Below are positions 33,357 to 43,052 of a stretch of DNA of 64,000 bases, piece by piece (the first letter of the stretch is position 1; each line of letters opens with the position of its first letter). The position numbers and the translations under genes are program-made. Below the pieces are notes generated by a model that worked only from the letters and a program-made list of their open reading frames with translations, was not told where the DNA came from and ran no database searches. The stretch comes from Ferruginibacter sp. (GTDB lineage Bacteria; Bacteroidota; Bacteroidia; Chitinophagales; Chitinophagaceae), in contig JAHBTP010000001.1 of the NCBI GenBank assembly GCA_019638485.1, positions 248,001 to 312,000 on the forward strand, given 5' to 3'.

Positions 33357-35714
33357 ATGAAGAAAGAAGATTATAATATTTGGGAAGGAAGAAAAAATTT
33401 GATTGATGACGGTAATCAACCCAGACAAATTACCAATCCATCAGGTATTGATATTGACTTTAGACGGATTATATCGGCATGGCCGTATGTCTTACTATTT
33501 GCTTTTTTAGGTTTTCTTTCAGGAAGTGTTTATTTGCGGTATGTAGAAAATATATATCACGTTTCTACCAGTATTACTATCGAAGAAAAACAGGAAGTGT
33601 CTATTGGACAGGCTTTGTTTGGAACGCCTCGCGACCCCTTTAATGATAAAATGGCATTCTTTAAATCACCGGCACTGTCCTTAAAACTGGTAGATAGTTT
33701 AGGACTACAATATCGGGCTGAAGCCAAGGGGAGATTAAAAGACCGCAATTTTTACAGGCTTATAAAATGGTTTATTATAAATAAGGAAGATGAAGATATT
33801 CCTGAAATTAATTTTACCCTTGAGGCTGGTAAGGATGATTTTAAATTTTCGGGTTATGGAGAATCAGGTTCATCTAAATGGGGCCAACCATTTCTTTTAA
33901 AAGGGAACAAAATCGTTATTTATAAGCTGGATGATTTTACCAGCCAAACACCCATTTTTTGTTATAGCACAGACAGGCTTGCCACCGCATTTGAAATAAG
34001 CCGCGGATTAGCTGTCAGCTCCAATAAGGAAAGTAATATCCTGAATATAAGCTATGCGGATATTTCAAGTGATAGAGCAATTGATATTCTAAATGGGCTT
34101 GTAAAACTTTACAATGATGTATTGGCATTAGATAAAACCCAATCTTTCTCTCAGGCTATTGACTTTATTGGTAATCGTATTGAACCGCTTGCGCGTGAAT
34201 TGGATTCTATTGAAACCTCTTTGGCTCAATTTAAGTCGTCACGCGGATTTGTTGGTATATCATCTAACGGTGAACTATACTTGCAAAAAATGAAGGAGTT
34301 TGAAACCGAAAAGAATAATATTGATATCATGCGTGGTACGATTACCAACGTTGAAAATTTTATAAAAAACCCTTCATTAAAAGAAGAAGATTTATCGTTT
34401 GTAGGTTTGGTAGATCAGGGACTACAGAATACCCTCAAAACTTTTCAGGAAATGAGGCTGATGAGAGAAAAAATGAGGTTAGTAATGACAGAAAACAGCC
34501 CTCAATTAAAGTTGATGGATGAGCAATTGAATGAAATTAGAGGAAATATGGATAAGCAGGTAGATAACTATAGAAATAACCTGCGTATAGCTGAAAATAA
34601 ATATGAATCTAATATTTCCACGGCTGAAGGACTTATACGAAACACACCGCATGATGAAAAAATCCTGATTGGGAAGTTCAGAATGCAAAGTATTAAGGAA
34701 ACACTTTATCTCACTTTATTACAAAAAAGAGAAGAGGCAAGTATTCAAAAGGCTTCAGTAACTGTAAATACTAAGGTGCTGTCTCCTCCGGCAAAAATAA
34801 GTGCAGTTATCAAACCATCTAAGGCAAATATTTTAATGATTGCTGTACTGGCCGGTTTGTTTTTGCCGCTTGTTTTCTTTTTGTTGCGTGAATTATTAAA
34901 TAATAAGATTGTAAGTAAGAAACAATTGCAGAGCCTCACCCCTATACCCGTTATTGCTGAAATGGAACAAGTAGAAGATTCTTCCAACTCACCTTTTGTT
35001 GTTGAAGAAAATAAACGATCCATGTTTGGTGAACAAATTAGGACGCTTCGTACCAGTATTAATTTTTATACCGGTAGCTCCGAAGGTTGTAAATATATAG
35101 TGCTTACTTCCAGCGTGAGTGGTGAGGGAAAGTCATTCCTGAGTATGAATCTTGCCAAAAGCTATTCACTTCAAGGTAAAAAAGTAGCCCTGCTGGAATT
35201 TGATCTTCGTAGGCCTAAGGTGAGTTCTGCCTTAAAAGTAGGTAAAGATAAGCCGGGTTTGTCTTCAGTGCTTATTGGTAAATCAAATATCGAAGATATT
35301 GTAGTAAGGGTAGAAGGTAACGTCGGTACCTCATTAGATTTTTATCCTGCAGGAGCTATCCCCCCTAATCCGCAAGAATTACTTACAGGAAAATACATAG
35401 CCCAAATTAAGACATATCTTGATGCTAATTACGAAGTGGTGGTTGTAGATACGCCTCCTTATGGTATTGTTGCTGATGCACAGATATTGGGAGAATGGGC
35501 TGATGTAACATTAATAGTTACCCGATTTAAACAAACTGTAAAGGATCAGATAATTGAAATTAACGAATGGAACTCCAGAAAAGCTTTCCGTAGTATGGCA
35601 TTGTTGTTTAATGGGGTGCGAAATAAGGGATACTTTGGTAATAAGTATGGCAACTATTACTATAAACGGAAGTATGGTTATACCTACTATTCCGGAGGAA
35701 ATACCAAAGGGTAG
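33357..35714 (+). CDS. Wzc-type polysaccharide copolymerase / tyrosine autokinase
   Basis: Inner-membrane chain-length regulator fused to a BY-kinase, 785 residues. The Wzz domain has a first transmembrane helix (about 40-65, AWPYVLLFAFLGFLSGS) and a large periplasmic coiled part. The second helix is at about 495-515. The cytoplasmic kinase has Walker A SGEGKS (588-593), the Walker A' LLEFDLRRPK and Walker B VVVDTPPYG. A Tyr-rich tail (GYFGNKYGNYYYKRKYGY and TYYSGG) is the expected autophosphorylation cluster. It follows the exporter gene by 7 bases, forming the classic Wza-Wzc pair. Confidence 0.95.
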   Translation: MKKEDYNIWEGRKNLIDDGNQPRQITNPSGIDIDFRRIISAWPYVLLFAFLGFLSGSVYLRYVENIYHVSTSITIEEKQEVSIGQALFGTPRDPFNDKMAFFKSPALSLKLVDSLGLQYRAEAKGRLKDRNFYRLIKWFIINKEDEDIPEINFTLEAGKDDFKFSGYGESGSSKWGQPFLLKGNKIVIYKLDDFTSQTPIFCYSTDRLATAFEISRGLAVSSNKESNILNISYADISSDRAIDILNGLVKLYNDVLALDKTQSFSQAIDFIGNRIEPLARELDSIETSLAQFKSSRGFVGISSNGELYLQKMKEFETEKNNIDIMRGTITNVENFIKNPSLKEEDLSFVGLVDQGLQNTLKTFQEMRLMREKMRLVMTENSPQLKLMDEQLNEIRGNMDKQVDNYRNNLRIAENKYESNISTAEGLIRNTPHDEKILIGKFRMQSIKETLYLTLLQKREEASIQKASVTVNTKVLSPPAKISAVIKPSKANILMIAVLAGLFLPLVFFLLRELLNNKIVSKKQLQSLTPIPVIAEMEQVEDSSNSPFVVEENKRSMFGEQIRTLRTSINFYTGSSEGCKYIVLTSSVSGEGKSFLSMNLAKSYSLQGKKVALLEFDLRRPKVSSALKVGKDKPGLSSVLIGKSNIEDIVVRVEGNVGTSLDFYPAGAIPPNPQELLTGKYIAQIKTYLDANYEVVVVDTPPYGIVADAQILGEWADVTLIVTRFKQTVKDQIIEINEWNSRKAFRSMALLFNGVRNKGYFGNKYGNYYYKRKYGYTYYSGGNTKG

Positions 35715-35761
35715 TTTTTATCATTTTTCGCTATCTCCCCTTTTATAATTTATCCAAAATT

Positions 35762-37552
35762 GTGAAGAAGCTTTTACAAAAATATTTTCATTTCTTCTTT
35801 TATTTCTATTCCCACCTGCGGTATCGCATTTTCATTAGCTTAACACTAAGTGTGCTGGTGGGTTTATTAGATGGACTGGGGCTGGCTATGTTTATCCCTT
35901 TATTACAAATGGTGGATAGCGCTAATAAACAGGTTAACCCCGAGGATATGGGTAACATGGCCTTTTTAGGAAGAGGCCTTGCCGCCATGGGTATCCCACT
36001 TACCTTGGGTGTGGTCCTTTTTATTATTCTCTTTTTCTTTTCAATGAAAGGTATTGTAAAGTTTTTTGAAGGATATGTTCGGGTGCGTAACGAACAGTCT
36101 TTCATGAAAAATATTCGCTATCAAAATATTCGTGCACTGGCCAAATATAATTATAACCATTTCATGAATGCTGATGTAGGGCGTATTCAAAATTCTTTTA
36201 CTGCTGAAGTAGTTAAAGTAAATCAGGGATACCGATATTATTTTATGTGTATGCAGTATGGGGTGAGTGTTATTGTTTATGTATTTCTAGCATTTTTAGC
36301 TAATCCACAATTTGCATTAATGGTAGCAGTAGGAGGGGCTTTATCGGGAGTTATTTTTACCCGGATGCATCGTAAAACAAAGGTCCTATCTAAAAAAGTA
36401 ACTGTAGATAGCCATTTATTTCAAGGTTTGCTTATTCAAAAAGTGGCATTTTTTAAATATCTAAAGGCTACCGGATTGATGAACAGGTTTGCTTCAAGAT
36501 TAGAAGAAACGAATGATAACATTGAACGCTCACAACGTAAAGCAGGGATGATTAATGCCGCAATGGCTGCTATTAGAGAGCCCTTGGTCATTCTTGTAGT
36601 GGTGTCAGTAATATTGGTTCAGGTATTTTATTTTAATCAAAAAATTGCACTGATTATTCTTAGTCTGCTGCTTTTTTACAGGGCATTAACTTTTTTAATG
36701 GGGCTTCAAAATTTTTGGAATTTATTCCTAAATGTTTCGGGGTCATTATTAAATATGGATTTGTTTTTGAAGGAGTTGAAAGCAGGTAAAGAAAATACCG
36801 GTGCAGAGAAATTCGATAGATTTAGAGATAAAATAGAAGTGAAGGATTTGTGCTTTAGTTATGAAGATAAAAAGATATTAGAGAATGTGAATCTTACATT
36901 ATATAAAAATGAAACGGTGGCCATTGTTGGCGAGAGTGGATCTGGTAAAACAACCCTGGTTAATATGCTGGCAGCCCTGTTAAAGCCGGTGTTTGGTGAA
37001 ATTTTGGTAGATGGGGTGTCATTAAGTAAGTATAAAGCAGAAACCTTTCAACGGTGTATAGGATACATTACACAAGAACCTGTTATTTTTAATGATAACA
37101 TTTTTAATAATGTTACTTTTTGGAGCGAACCCAACGAGAAGAATATAGAGAAATTTTGGTCTGCCTTGAAGAAGGCTTCAATAGAAGATTTTGTAAAGCT
37201 CCAGCCCGATAAGGAATTCACAATTTTGGGAAATAACGGTATCAATCTGAGCGGAGGACAAAAACAAAGGTTGTCTATTGCCAGAGAATTATATAAGGAT
37301 GTTGACTTTTTGTTTATGGATGAAGCAACTTCTGCCCTTGATTCTGAAACAGAATTAGCTATCCGAGATAATATTGATGAACTAAAAGGTAAATATTCAA
37401 TTATAATTATTGCACATCGTTTGTCAACTGTTCGTAATGCAGATAGAATTATTCTGATGCATAAGGGTAAGATTGAACAAATTGGCAACTTTGAACAATT
37501 GCTACAAAGCTCACCGTCTTTTAAAAAAATGGTAGAGTTGCAAGGTATCTAA
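35762..37552 (+). CDS. ABC transporter (permease-ATPase fusion), candidate glycan-lipid flippase
   Basis: 596-residue half-transporter of the MsbA/PglK kind: six transmembrane helices (about 20-310) and an ATPase domain with Walker A GESGSGKT (390-397), Q loop, LSGGQ (496-500), Walker B FLFMDEAT and the His switch IIIAHRLS. It begins at a GTG (35762) with no upstream ATG. It is the only flippase candidate here, since no Wzx-like MATE-fold protein is in the block, and so it may flip the undecaprenyl-linked repeat unit, like PglK in Campylobacter. Alternative roles, such as lipid A or peptide export, cannot be excluded. Confidence 0.88.
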   Translation: MKKLLQKYFHFFFYFYSHLRYRIFISLTLSVLVGLLDGLGLAMFIPLLQMVDSANKQVNPEDMGNMAFLGRGLAAMGIPLTLGVVLFIILFFFSMKGIVKFFEGYVRVRNEQSFMKNIRYQNIRALAKYNYNHFMNADVGRIQNSFTAEVVKVNQGYRYYFMCMQYGVSVIVYVFLAFLANPQFALMVAVGGALSGVIFTRMHRKTKVLSKKVTVDSHLFQGLLIQKVAFFKYLKATGLMNRFASRLEETNDNIERSQRKAGMINAAMAAIREPLVILVVVSVILVQVFYFNQKIALIILSLLLFYRALTFLMGLQNFWNLFLNVSGSLLNMDLFLKELKAGKENTGAEKFDRFRDKIEVKDLCFSYEDKKILENVNLTLYKNETVAIVGESGSGKTTLVNMLAALLKPVFGEILVDGVSLSKYKAETFQRCIGYITQEPVIFNDNIFNNVTFWSEPNEKNIEKFWSALKKASIEDFVKLQPDKEFTILGNNGINLSGGQKQRLSIARELYKDVDFLFMDEATSALDSETELAIRDNIDELKGKYSIIIIAHRLSTVRNADRIILMHKGKIEQIGNFEQLLQSSPSFKKMVELQGI

Positions 37553-37587
37553 TGCTTTGTTGGTAGCTTTAATAGTAGAAAGATAAC

Positions 37588-38727
37588 ATGACTGTTTTAT
37601 TTTTAATTGATACATTGGCCATTGGTGGAGCAGAGCGTAGCATCTTGGAAATAGCTTCTCGCTTTAAAAAAGTTAAGCCTGTTGTATGCTATATCTATAA
37701 TCGGGATGAATTACGACCGGCTTATGAAGCAGCAGGAATTGAAGTTGTAGGGCTTCAACTCCCCATAGGCAGTAAGCATAAAGTGATTATCCCTCGGCTA
37801 CTAAAGATAATTGATACATATCAACCGGATATAATTCATGCTACCTTGTACAGAGCAATGATGGTTTCAAGGAAGCTGAAAAGAATTACCGGGATACCTT
37901 TAGTGAATAGTTTTGTTTCTAATAGTTATTCTTCAGCCCGAACAGATGGGTTGCGTTTTGCAACCAAGATGAAGCTGCGCTTTTATCAATATCTTGATAA
38001 GTCAACGGCAAAGGTGCCCGATATATATATATCAAATTCTGTTTCTATTGCCAAAAGTAATGCTCAGGCACTTCGTGTTCCTATGCCTAAGATTAAAGTT
38101 ATTTATCGCGGAAGGGATAAGGCACGATTTAAATATGTTGAAGCTGAAAAAGGGAAAGCACTAAAGGAGAGTTTGCATCTGAAAGGCAGTAATAAGATTT
38201 TATTAAATGTAAGCCGGTTACGGCCAAGGAAGGGCCAGGCAGATTTAATCCATGCATTTGCCAAAATTCATCTTCAGTTTCCGGATGCTGTATTATTAAT
38301 TGCGGGTGAAGGGATTTACAGAGGGGAGTTAGAAAAGTTAATTAATAGCTTGAATCTCCAGGCTAAGGTAAAGTTATTGGGTAATAGAAATGATGTGGAA
38401 GTGTTATTAAGCATTGCTGATGCTTTTGTTTTTCCCTCTTATTACGAAGGTTTGCCCGGCGCTATTGTAGAGGCCATGATGGCTGAAAAAATAATAATTG
38501 CCAGTGCAATTCCTGAGAACCTAGAATGTATTGATGAACGTTCTGCTTTACTATTCCCTTCCGGAAATATAAATGAACTGTCAAATCAATTAAAAAAGGT
38601 GTTACTGCACCCCGATGAATATGCTCCTTTAGCAAAGGAGGCAGTTAAACAGGCAGAAGAAAAATTTGAAATTGATAATATAGTCAATCAGTATGAACAG
38701 GCGTATGAGCAATTGATACAATCATGA
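37588..38727 (+). CDS. Glycosyltransferase, GT4 family
   Basis: GT-B glycosyltransferase of 379 residues. The acceptor-side N-terminus has LAIGGAERSILEIA; the nucleotide-sugar side has LLNVSRLRPRKGQADLIHAFAKI and FPSYYEGLPGAIVEAMMAEK (the E-x7-E motif). It acts on the cytoplasmic face. It is one of three consecutive GT4 genes with ATGA overlaps (4 bases to the next), so all are translationally coupled. The sugar and linkage cannot be predicted. It starts 35 bases after the ABC transporter gene. Confidence 0.92.
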   Translation: MTVLFLIDTLAIGGAERSILEIASRFKKVKPVVCYIYNRDELRPAYEAAGIEVVGLQLPIGSKHKVIIPRLLKIIDTYQPDIIHATLYRAMMVSRKLKRITGIPLVNSFVSNSYSSARTDGLRFATKMKLRFYQYLDKSTAKVPDIYISNSVSIAKSNAQALRVPMPKIKVIYRGRDKARFKYVEAEKGKALKESLHLKGSNKILLNVSRLRPRKGQADLIHAFAKIHLQFPDAVLLIAGEGIYRGELEKLINSLNLQAKVKLLGNRNDVEVLLSIADAFVFPSYYEGLPGAIVEAMMAEKIIIASAIPENLECIDERSALLFPSGNINELSNQLKKVLLHPDEYAPLAKEAVKQAEEKFEIDNIVNQYEQAYEQLIQS

Positions 38728-39836
38728 AAATTTTACAACTGGTAACCAAACGACAATTTCGAGGCGCTGAATTATCTGCCTTTCATCTAAGTGCTAAACT
38801 AATTGAGTGTGGCCATGAAATAGTGTGGGTGGGCGTTTATCCTTTAGTAAATGATACGCTGGATTTGCCCGGTGCATTTCAAGAAGATTTACCGGGAAAT
38901 AAAAAGTCATTTTTTAATTTGCGAAAAGCTTTAGCACTTAAGAAAATTATTATCAGTCAAGGCGTAGATGTTATTCAAGCCAACGGAGCTGAGACAATTA
39001 AATATGCTGTAGCAGCATCTCTGTTAGGCGCACCTAAACCCATTGTTTATCGAAATATAAGTCAAGTAGGTTTTTGGCTAAAAGGTGCAACCGTGAGAAA
39101 AATGTTTAGTCGCTTTTTATTATCAAAGGCAAAACAGATAATTTCTGTGGGTGATGCCTCTAAGAAGGATATGATATCTACATTCCCCGCATTTGAAAAT
39201 AAAACTATTGTAATTAATAGGGGAGTTCCGGTTAAACCTTTAAATAAAACTGAGGCGTCGAGCAATTTAAAGGCTCGTTATGGGTTGTCGGCCGATACCA
39301 AAGTGCTGTTATGGGCAGGGGCTTTTTCCAAAGAAAAGAATATCGGTATGTTGCTGGAAATAATGAAACAACCAAATTTGGCTAAAGCTCCTGTTGTTTT
39401 GATTATGGCAGGTAGAGGTGTCCTATTTGAAGAAATAAAGAATATTGTTGAAGAGGAGTTTAACGGTAAAATTATTTTAGTAGGTTATCAAAAAAATTTA
39501 GAAACATTTTATGCGGGAGCAGATCTCTTTTTATTAACAAGTCATATAGAAGGTGTGCCGGGGGTGATTTTAGAAGCAGCCGTGCAACATACACCTTCCG
39601 TTTCTGTAAATGTAGGTGGTGTTGATGAGGTAATCATACAAAGACAAACCGGAATTATTGTAAATGAGTATGACGCAAAGATTTTTGCAAAAGAAGTGAT
39701 AGATTTACTTGCCAATGCTGAATTGTGTATGGATATGGGCAACAAGGCATTTGCATTGGTAAAAGATAAATTTGATGAAGAGAAAAATACACGCAAATTT
39801 GTTGAGGTTTATCAAAAACTTATGCAGAAGAAATGA
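38724..39836 (+). CDS. Glycosyltransferase, GT4 family
   Basis: 370-residue GT4 enzyme. Characteristic blocks are LVTKRQFRGAELSAFHLS (N-terminal domain), VLLWAGAFSKEKNIGMLLEIM and LLTSHIEGVPGVILEAAVQ (donor-binding, E-x7-E). It overlaps the previous and the next gene by four bases each. The HIEG position in place of the more common xYEG is a mild variant. It is cytoplasmic and uses an unknown nucleotide sugar. Confidence 0.92.
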   Translation: MKILQLVTKRQFRGAELSAFHLSAKLIECGHEIVWVGVYPLVNDTLDLPGAFQEDLPGNKKSFFNLRKALALKKIIISQGVDVIQANGAETIKYAVAASLLGAPKPIVYRNISQVGFWLKGATVRKMFSRFLLSKAKQIISVGDASKKDMISTFPAFENKTIVINRGVPVKPLNKTEASSNLKARYGLSADTKVLLWAGAFSKEKNIGMLLEIMKQPNLAKAPVVLIMAGRGVLFEEIKNIVEEEFNGKIILVGYQKNLETFYAGADLFLLTSHIEGVPGVILEAAVQHTPSVSVNVGGVDEVIIQRQTGIIVNEYDAKIFAKEVIDLLANAELCMDMGNKAFALVKDKFDEEKNTRKFVEVYQKLMQKK

Positions 39837-40945
39837 TTAAAGTGTTGCATATAATAAAATCGTTGGGCAGAGGTGGTGCAGAAATGTTGCTTCAAGAAAC
39901 CCTTCCTTATCACCATAAGAATAAATATGAGTTCCATTATATTTATTTTCTTCCGTGGAAGAACCAGATGGTTTCCGGTATAGAAAAGAATGGTGGTATT
40001 GTGAAAAATTTTGAGGCAAAGGGTAATCTTGGTATTATGATGCAGGCCCGAAAGGTGGCTGCTTATATAAAGCAAAATGAAATTGAGATAATTCATTGTC
40101 ATCTACCATGGGCTGGATTTTTGGGCAGATGGGTTCATCGGCTTACCGGAGTGCCACTTATTTATACTGAACATAATAAACAGGAGCGTTACCATTGGAT
40201 AACCCGTACACTTAATAAACTTACATTTAATCAGCAAAATCATGTGGTTGCAGTGTCAAAGGATGTAGAAGAATCTATTCTGAAATATATTCGTCCACAC
40301 GTACCTGTTACCACTATCTTGAATGGAGTAAATGTAGAAACATTTCTTAGAAACAAAGACAGAGGGTTGGCACTCAGAGAAAAGTTGGGAATTGCTGAAA
40401 ATGCACCGGTTGTAGGGACTGTGGCTGTGTTTAGGTTTCAAAAACGATTAAAGGAATGGGTTACGGTTTTTAAACAAGCTGAAAAACAGGTGCCCGGTTT
40501 GCGCGGAATAATTGTAGGTGAAGGTTTGTTACGTGAAGAAATTGAGGCCCATATTAGAGAGGAAGGAATGGAGGAGAAAATTATCTTGCCTGGATTGCAA
40601 ACTGATGTAAAACCCTGGTACGAAGCAATGGATGTTTTTATGATGACCTCTGTATTTGAAGGACTACCCATTGCTTTATTGGAAGCTATGAGTATGGAAT
40701 GTGCTGTGGTGAGTACCAACGCAGGAGGTATTAAAGAGGTTATACGAGATGATGTGGATGGACTCTTAAAACCGGTAGATGACTGGAAAATGTTATCAGC
40801 ACATGTAATAAAATTGTTTCAGAATAAGACCTTATTGGATAAATATGGTTGTGCAGCCCGAAACCGTGTGGTAACTACTTTTAGTATGAAGGCTATGGTA
40901 GAACAAACAGAATTTTTATATCAAAGTATTATATCTCTACACTAA
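39833..40945 (+). CDS. Glycosyltransferase, GT4 family
   Basis: 370-residue GT4 enzyme. The N-terminus HIIKSLGRGGAEMLLQETLPYH is typical; an acceptor-side TEHNKQERYHW and the donor-side VGTVAVFRFQKRLKEW and MTSVFEGLPIALLEAMSME (E-x7-E) follow. It overlaps the GNAT acyltransferase gene by one base, extending the coupled series. It is probably the third sugar-adding step of the repeat unit, but order along the chain is inference. Confidence 0.92.
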   Translation: MIKVLHIIKSLGRGGAEMLLQETLPYHHKNKYEFHYIYFLPWKNQMVSGIEKNGGIVKNFEAKGNLGIMMQARKVAAYIKQNEIEIIHCHLPWAGFLGRWVHRLTGVPLIYTEHNKQERYHWITRTLNKLTFNQQNHVVAVSKDVEESILKYIRPHVPVTTILNGVNVETFLRNKDRGLALREKLGIAENAPVVGTVAVFRFQKRLKEWVTVFKQAEKQVPGLRGIIVGEGLLREEIEAHIREEGMEEKIILPGLQTDVKPWYEAMDVFMMTSVFEGLPIALLEAMSMECAVVSTNAGGIKEVIRDDVDGLLKPVDDWKMLSAHVIKLFQNKTLLDKYGCAARNRVVTTFSMKAMVEQTEFLYQSIISLH

Positions 40946-41889
40946 TGGAAGTTGTTCTTTCTCAACCGGCAGATCTTCCTGCAATGATTGACTTACTTAA
41001 ATTGAGTTTGGGTGAAACACTTATGCCCAAGTCAGAAGCTTTTTTTACATGGAAACATTTTGAAAACCCTTTCGGTGCATCAAAGGTTTTATTGGCAAAG
41101 GAAGGGGATGAAATAATTGGCCTCAGAGCTTTTATGCATTGGGAATGGGCCAAGGATAATCAACGTAGAAGAGCAGTGAGGGCAGTTGATACAGCTACAA
41201 ATCCTACACATCAAGGGAAAGGGATTTTTAAAAAGCTCACTATGCAGGCGGTTGAGGAATGTAAGGCAGAAGGAGTGCATTTTGTTTTTAATTCACCTAA
41301 CGTGGCAAGCCGGCAAGGATATTTAAAAATGGGATGGATTGATGCCGGCAAGATGCCCATTTTTTTTAAACCCGGAGTTTTGTTTCCTAAAAGCTATAAT
41401 AAAAATTTGGGAGAAGATATTGCAAATGCTTTTCCATTGGAAAAGGCATGTGAGATATGGGCTAACAAAAATCTTCCGGTAACATTTGATGCATGGAGCA
41501 CTCCGCTGTCTGTTGAATTTTTAAAATGGCGCTACAATGATTGTCCGCTTATTAAATATGGTGCCTTTGCCGGAGATGGTGATTTAGGCATTGTATTTAG
41601 AATAAAACAAATTAAATCTTTTAGAGAATTACGAATTTGCGAAATTTGGGCTAATAATCCTATGGCTCGCAAAAGCCTAAAGCAGGAGCTAAAAAATATT
41701 GTGCACTATACCCGGCCGGCGGTTGTAAGCTGTGCACCAAATGCTTTGATAAAAGAGGGCTTTGGCTTTTTTGGACCATTTAAAAAAGGACCGCTTACTA
41801 CCGTGAGGGAACTAACATTAACTGATTTGTCTGATTATATACAATTTAATGACTGGCAGCCTTCTATAGGAGCAATGGAAGTGTTTTAA
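40945..41889 (+). CDS. GNAT-family acyltransferase in the polysaccharide block
   Basis: 314-residue protein. The N-terminal half has the GNAT acyl-CoA site: KVLLAKEGDEIIGLRAF, DTATNPTHQGKGIFKKLTMQAVEECKAEGVHFVFNSPN, matching motif A and the adjacent strand; the second half (TFDAWSTPLSVEFLKWRYNDCPLIKYG) is like the C-terminal part of FemAB/GNAT proteins in exopolysaccharide loci. It probably acylates a sugar or an amino-sugar intermediate. It overlaps the previous GT4 gene by one base and leaves two bases before the membrane protein gene. Confidence 0.82.
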   Translation: MEVVLSQPADLPAMIDLLKLSLGETLMPKSEAFFTWKHFENPFGASKVLLAKEGDEIIGLRAFMHWEWAKDNQRRRAVRAVDTATNPTHQGKGIFKKLTMQAVEECKAEGVHFVFNSPNVASRQGYLKMGWIDAGKMPIFFKPGVLFPKSYNKNLGEDIANAFPLEKACEIWANKNLPVTFDAWSTPLSVEFLKWRYNDCPLIKYGAFAGDGDLGIVFRIKQIKSFRELRICEIWANNPMARKSLKQELKNIVHYTRPAVVSCAPNALIKEGFGFFGPFKKGPLTTVRELTLTDLSDYIQFNDWQPSIGAMEVF

Positions 41890-41891
41890 AA

Positions 41892-43046
41892 ATGGACGTA
41901 ATATTCACCATAATTGCTGTATTATTTTTGAATGCCTTTTTAATAAAAGTATTCAGACAGCGCTTTAATATACTTTCTGAAAGTTATTTATGGCTGTTGT
42001 TTAGTGTTCATGTGTTACTTTCTGCTGTATATATATTTTATGCCAGTGCTACAACCAGCGATTCCTATCAATATTTCCGAATAGCATCAACCACTGCACA
42101 ATGGTTTTCGTTATGGGATACATCTACACAGTTTATTTATTTTTTGGGATGGCCATTTGCCTATCTGTTCGGTTTGTCCTATTTATCCTGTATGGTGATA
42201 TTCTCCTATTTAGGCTTTTTGGGAATAACCTTTTTTTATATAACTGCCAGAGAAAATATAAAGCTTCCTCCATTTTGGTTAAACTTAACCTTGATAGAGT
42301 TGATTTTCTTATTGCCTAATCTACACTTCTGGTCTTCATCTTATGGAAAAGGTAGTGTAATTGTTTTTGGCTTAGGCGCACTGGCACTGGGTTTAAGTAG
42401 GGTAAACAGAAGATATATTACCATGATATTGGGAGGGCTGGTTGTATTTATGGTTCGCCCTCATATTTTATTAACTGTTGTAATTAGTGTTATGCTTGCT
42501 CTATTGCTTACAGGGAAAGGGATTAAAAATTATATGCGTTGGTTAATTTTTATTGTTTGTGCTTTAGTGTTTTATTATATCAGTGATGAAGTGGTTGAAG
42601 TAACAGATGTTGAAGGTTTTAATGTTTTTGGTTCCGAATCTCTTCAACATCGAGCAGCCGAATTAGGTAAAGCATCTTCAGGGTTCGATATAAATGAATA
42701 TGGCTTCTTCTTTAGAATGTTTACGTTTTGGTTTAGGCCATTATTTTTTGACGGACAAGGCTTAATGGGTCTGTTTGTTTCTTTTGAAAACCTACTTTAT
42801 CTCTTTCTGTTTTATGTGGTTATTAAAAGCGGAATTGTTAATTGGAAAAATTATAATGGTTATTTTAGAATTTGCCTTTTTGTTTTTTTGTTTGGCTCTA
42901 TTGCACTTGCTCAGGTTACGGGCAACCTAGGTATTGCAATTCGTCAAAAAGCGCAATTGATGCCGTTCTTTTTTATTCTTTATCTTAAAGCGGTAGAAAT
43001 TAGAGCAACATTGTTTACACAATATGCAATTAAACGAAGTGCTTAA
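41892..43046 (+). CDS. Polytopic membrane protein, candidate O-antigen/EPS polymerase (Wzy-like)
   Basis: 384 residues with about 10 hydrophobic segments (e.g. FTIIAVLFLNAFLIKVF, LWLLFSVHVLLSAVYIFYAS, LSYLSCMVIFSYLGFLGITFF) and a large loop with charged residues (~230-275, VVEVTDVEGFNVFGSESLQHRA) between later helices. Polymerases of this kind have low sequence conservation and are recognised mainly by topology and context. No other polymerase is in the block, so Wzy is the most economical reading. It could also be an EpsG-type protein. Confidence 0.6.
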   Translation: MDVIFTIIAVLFLNAFLIKVFRQRFNILSESYLWLLFSVHVLLSAVYIFYASATTSDSYQYFRIASTTAQWFSLWDTSTQFIYFLGWPFAYLFGLSYLSCMVIFSYLGFLGITFFYITARENIKLPPFWLNLTLIELIFLLPNLHFWSSSYGKGSVIVFGLGALALGLSRVNRRYITMILGGLVVFMVRPHILLTVVISVMLALLLTGKGIKNYMRWLIFIVCALVFYYISDEVVEVTDVEGFNVFGSESLQHRAAELGKASSGFDINEYGFFFRMFTFWFRPLFFDGQGLMGLFVSFENLLYLFLFYVVIKSGIVNWKNYNGYFRICLFVFLFGSIALAQVTGNLGIAIRQKAQLMPFFFILYLKAVEIRATLFTQYAIKRSA

Positions 43047-43052
43047 TAATAT

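Noticed and set aside
37048..37488. Minus-strand ORF of 146 codons in the ABC transporter gene
   Set aside because: Antisense to the conserved ATPase motifs; the composition follows from the sense codons.
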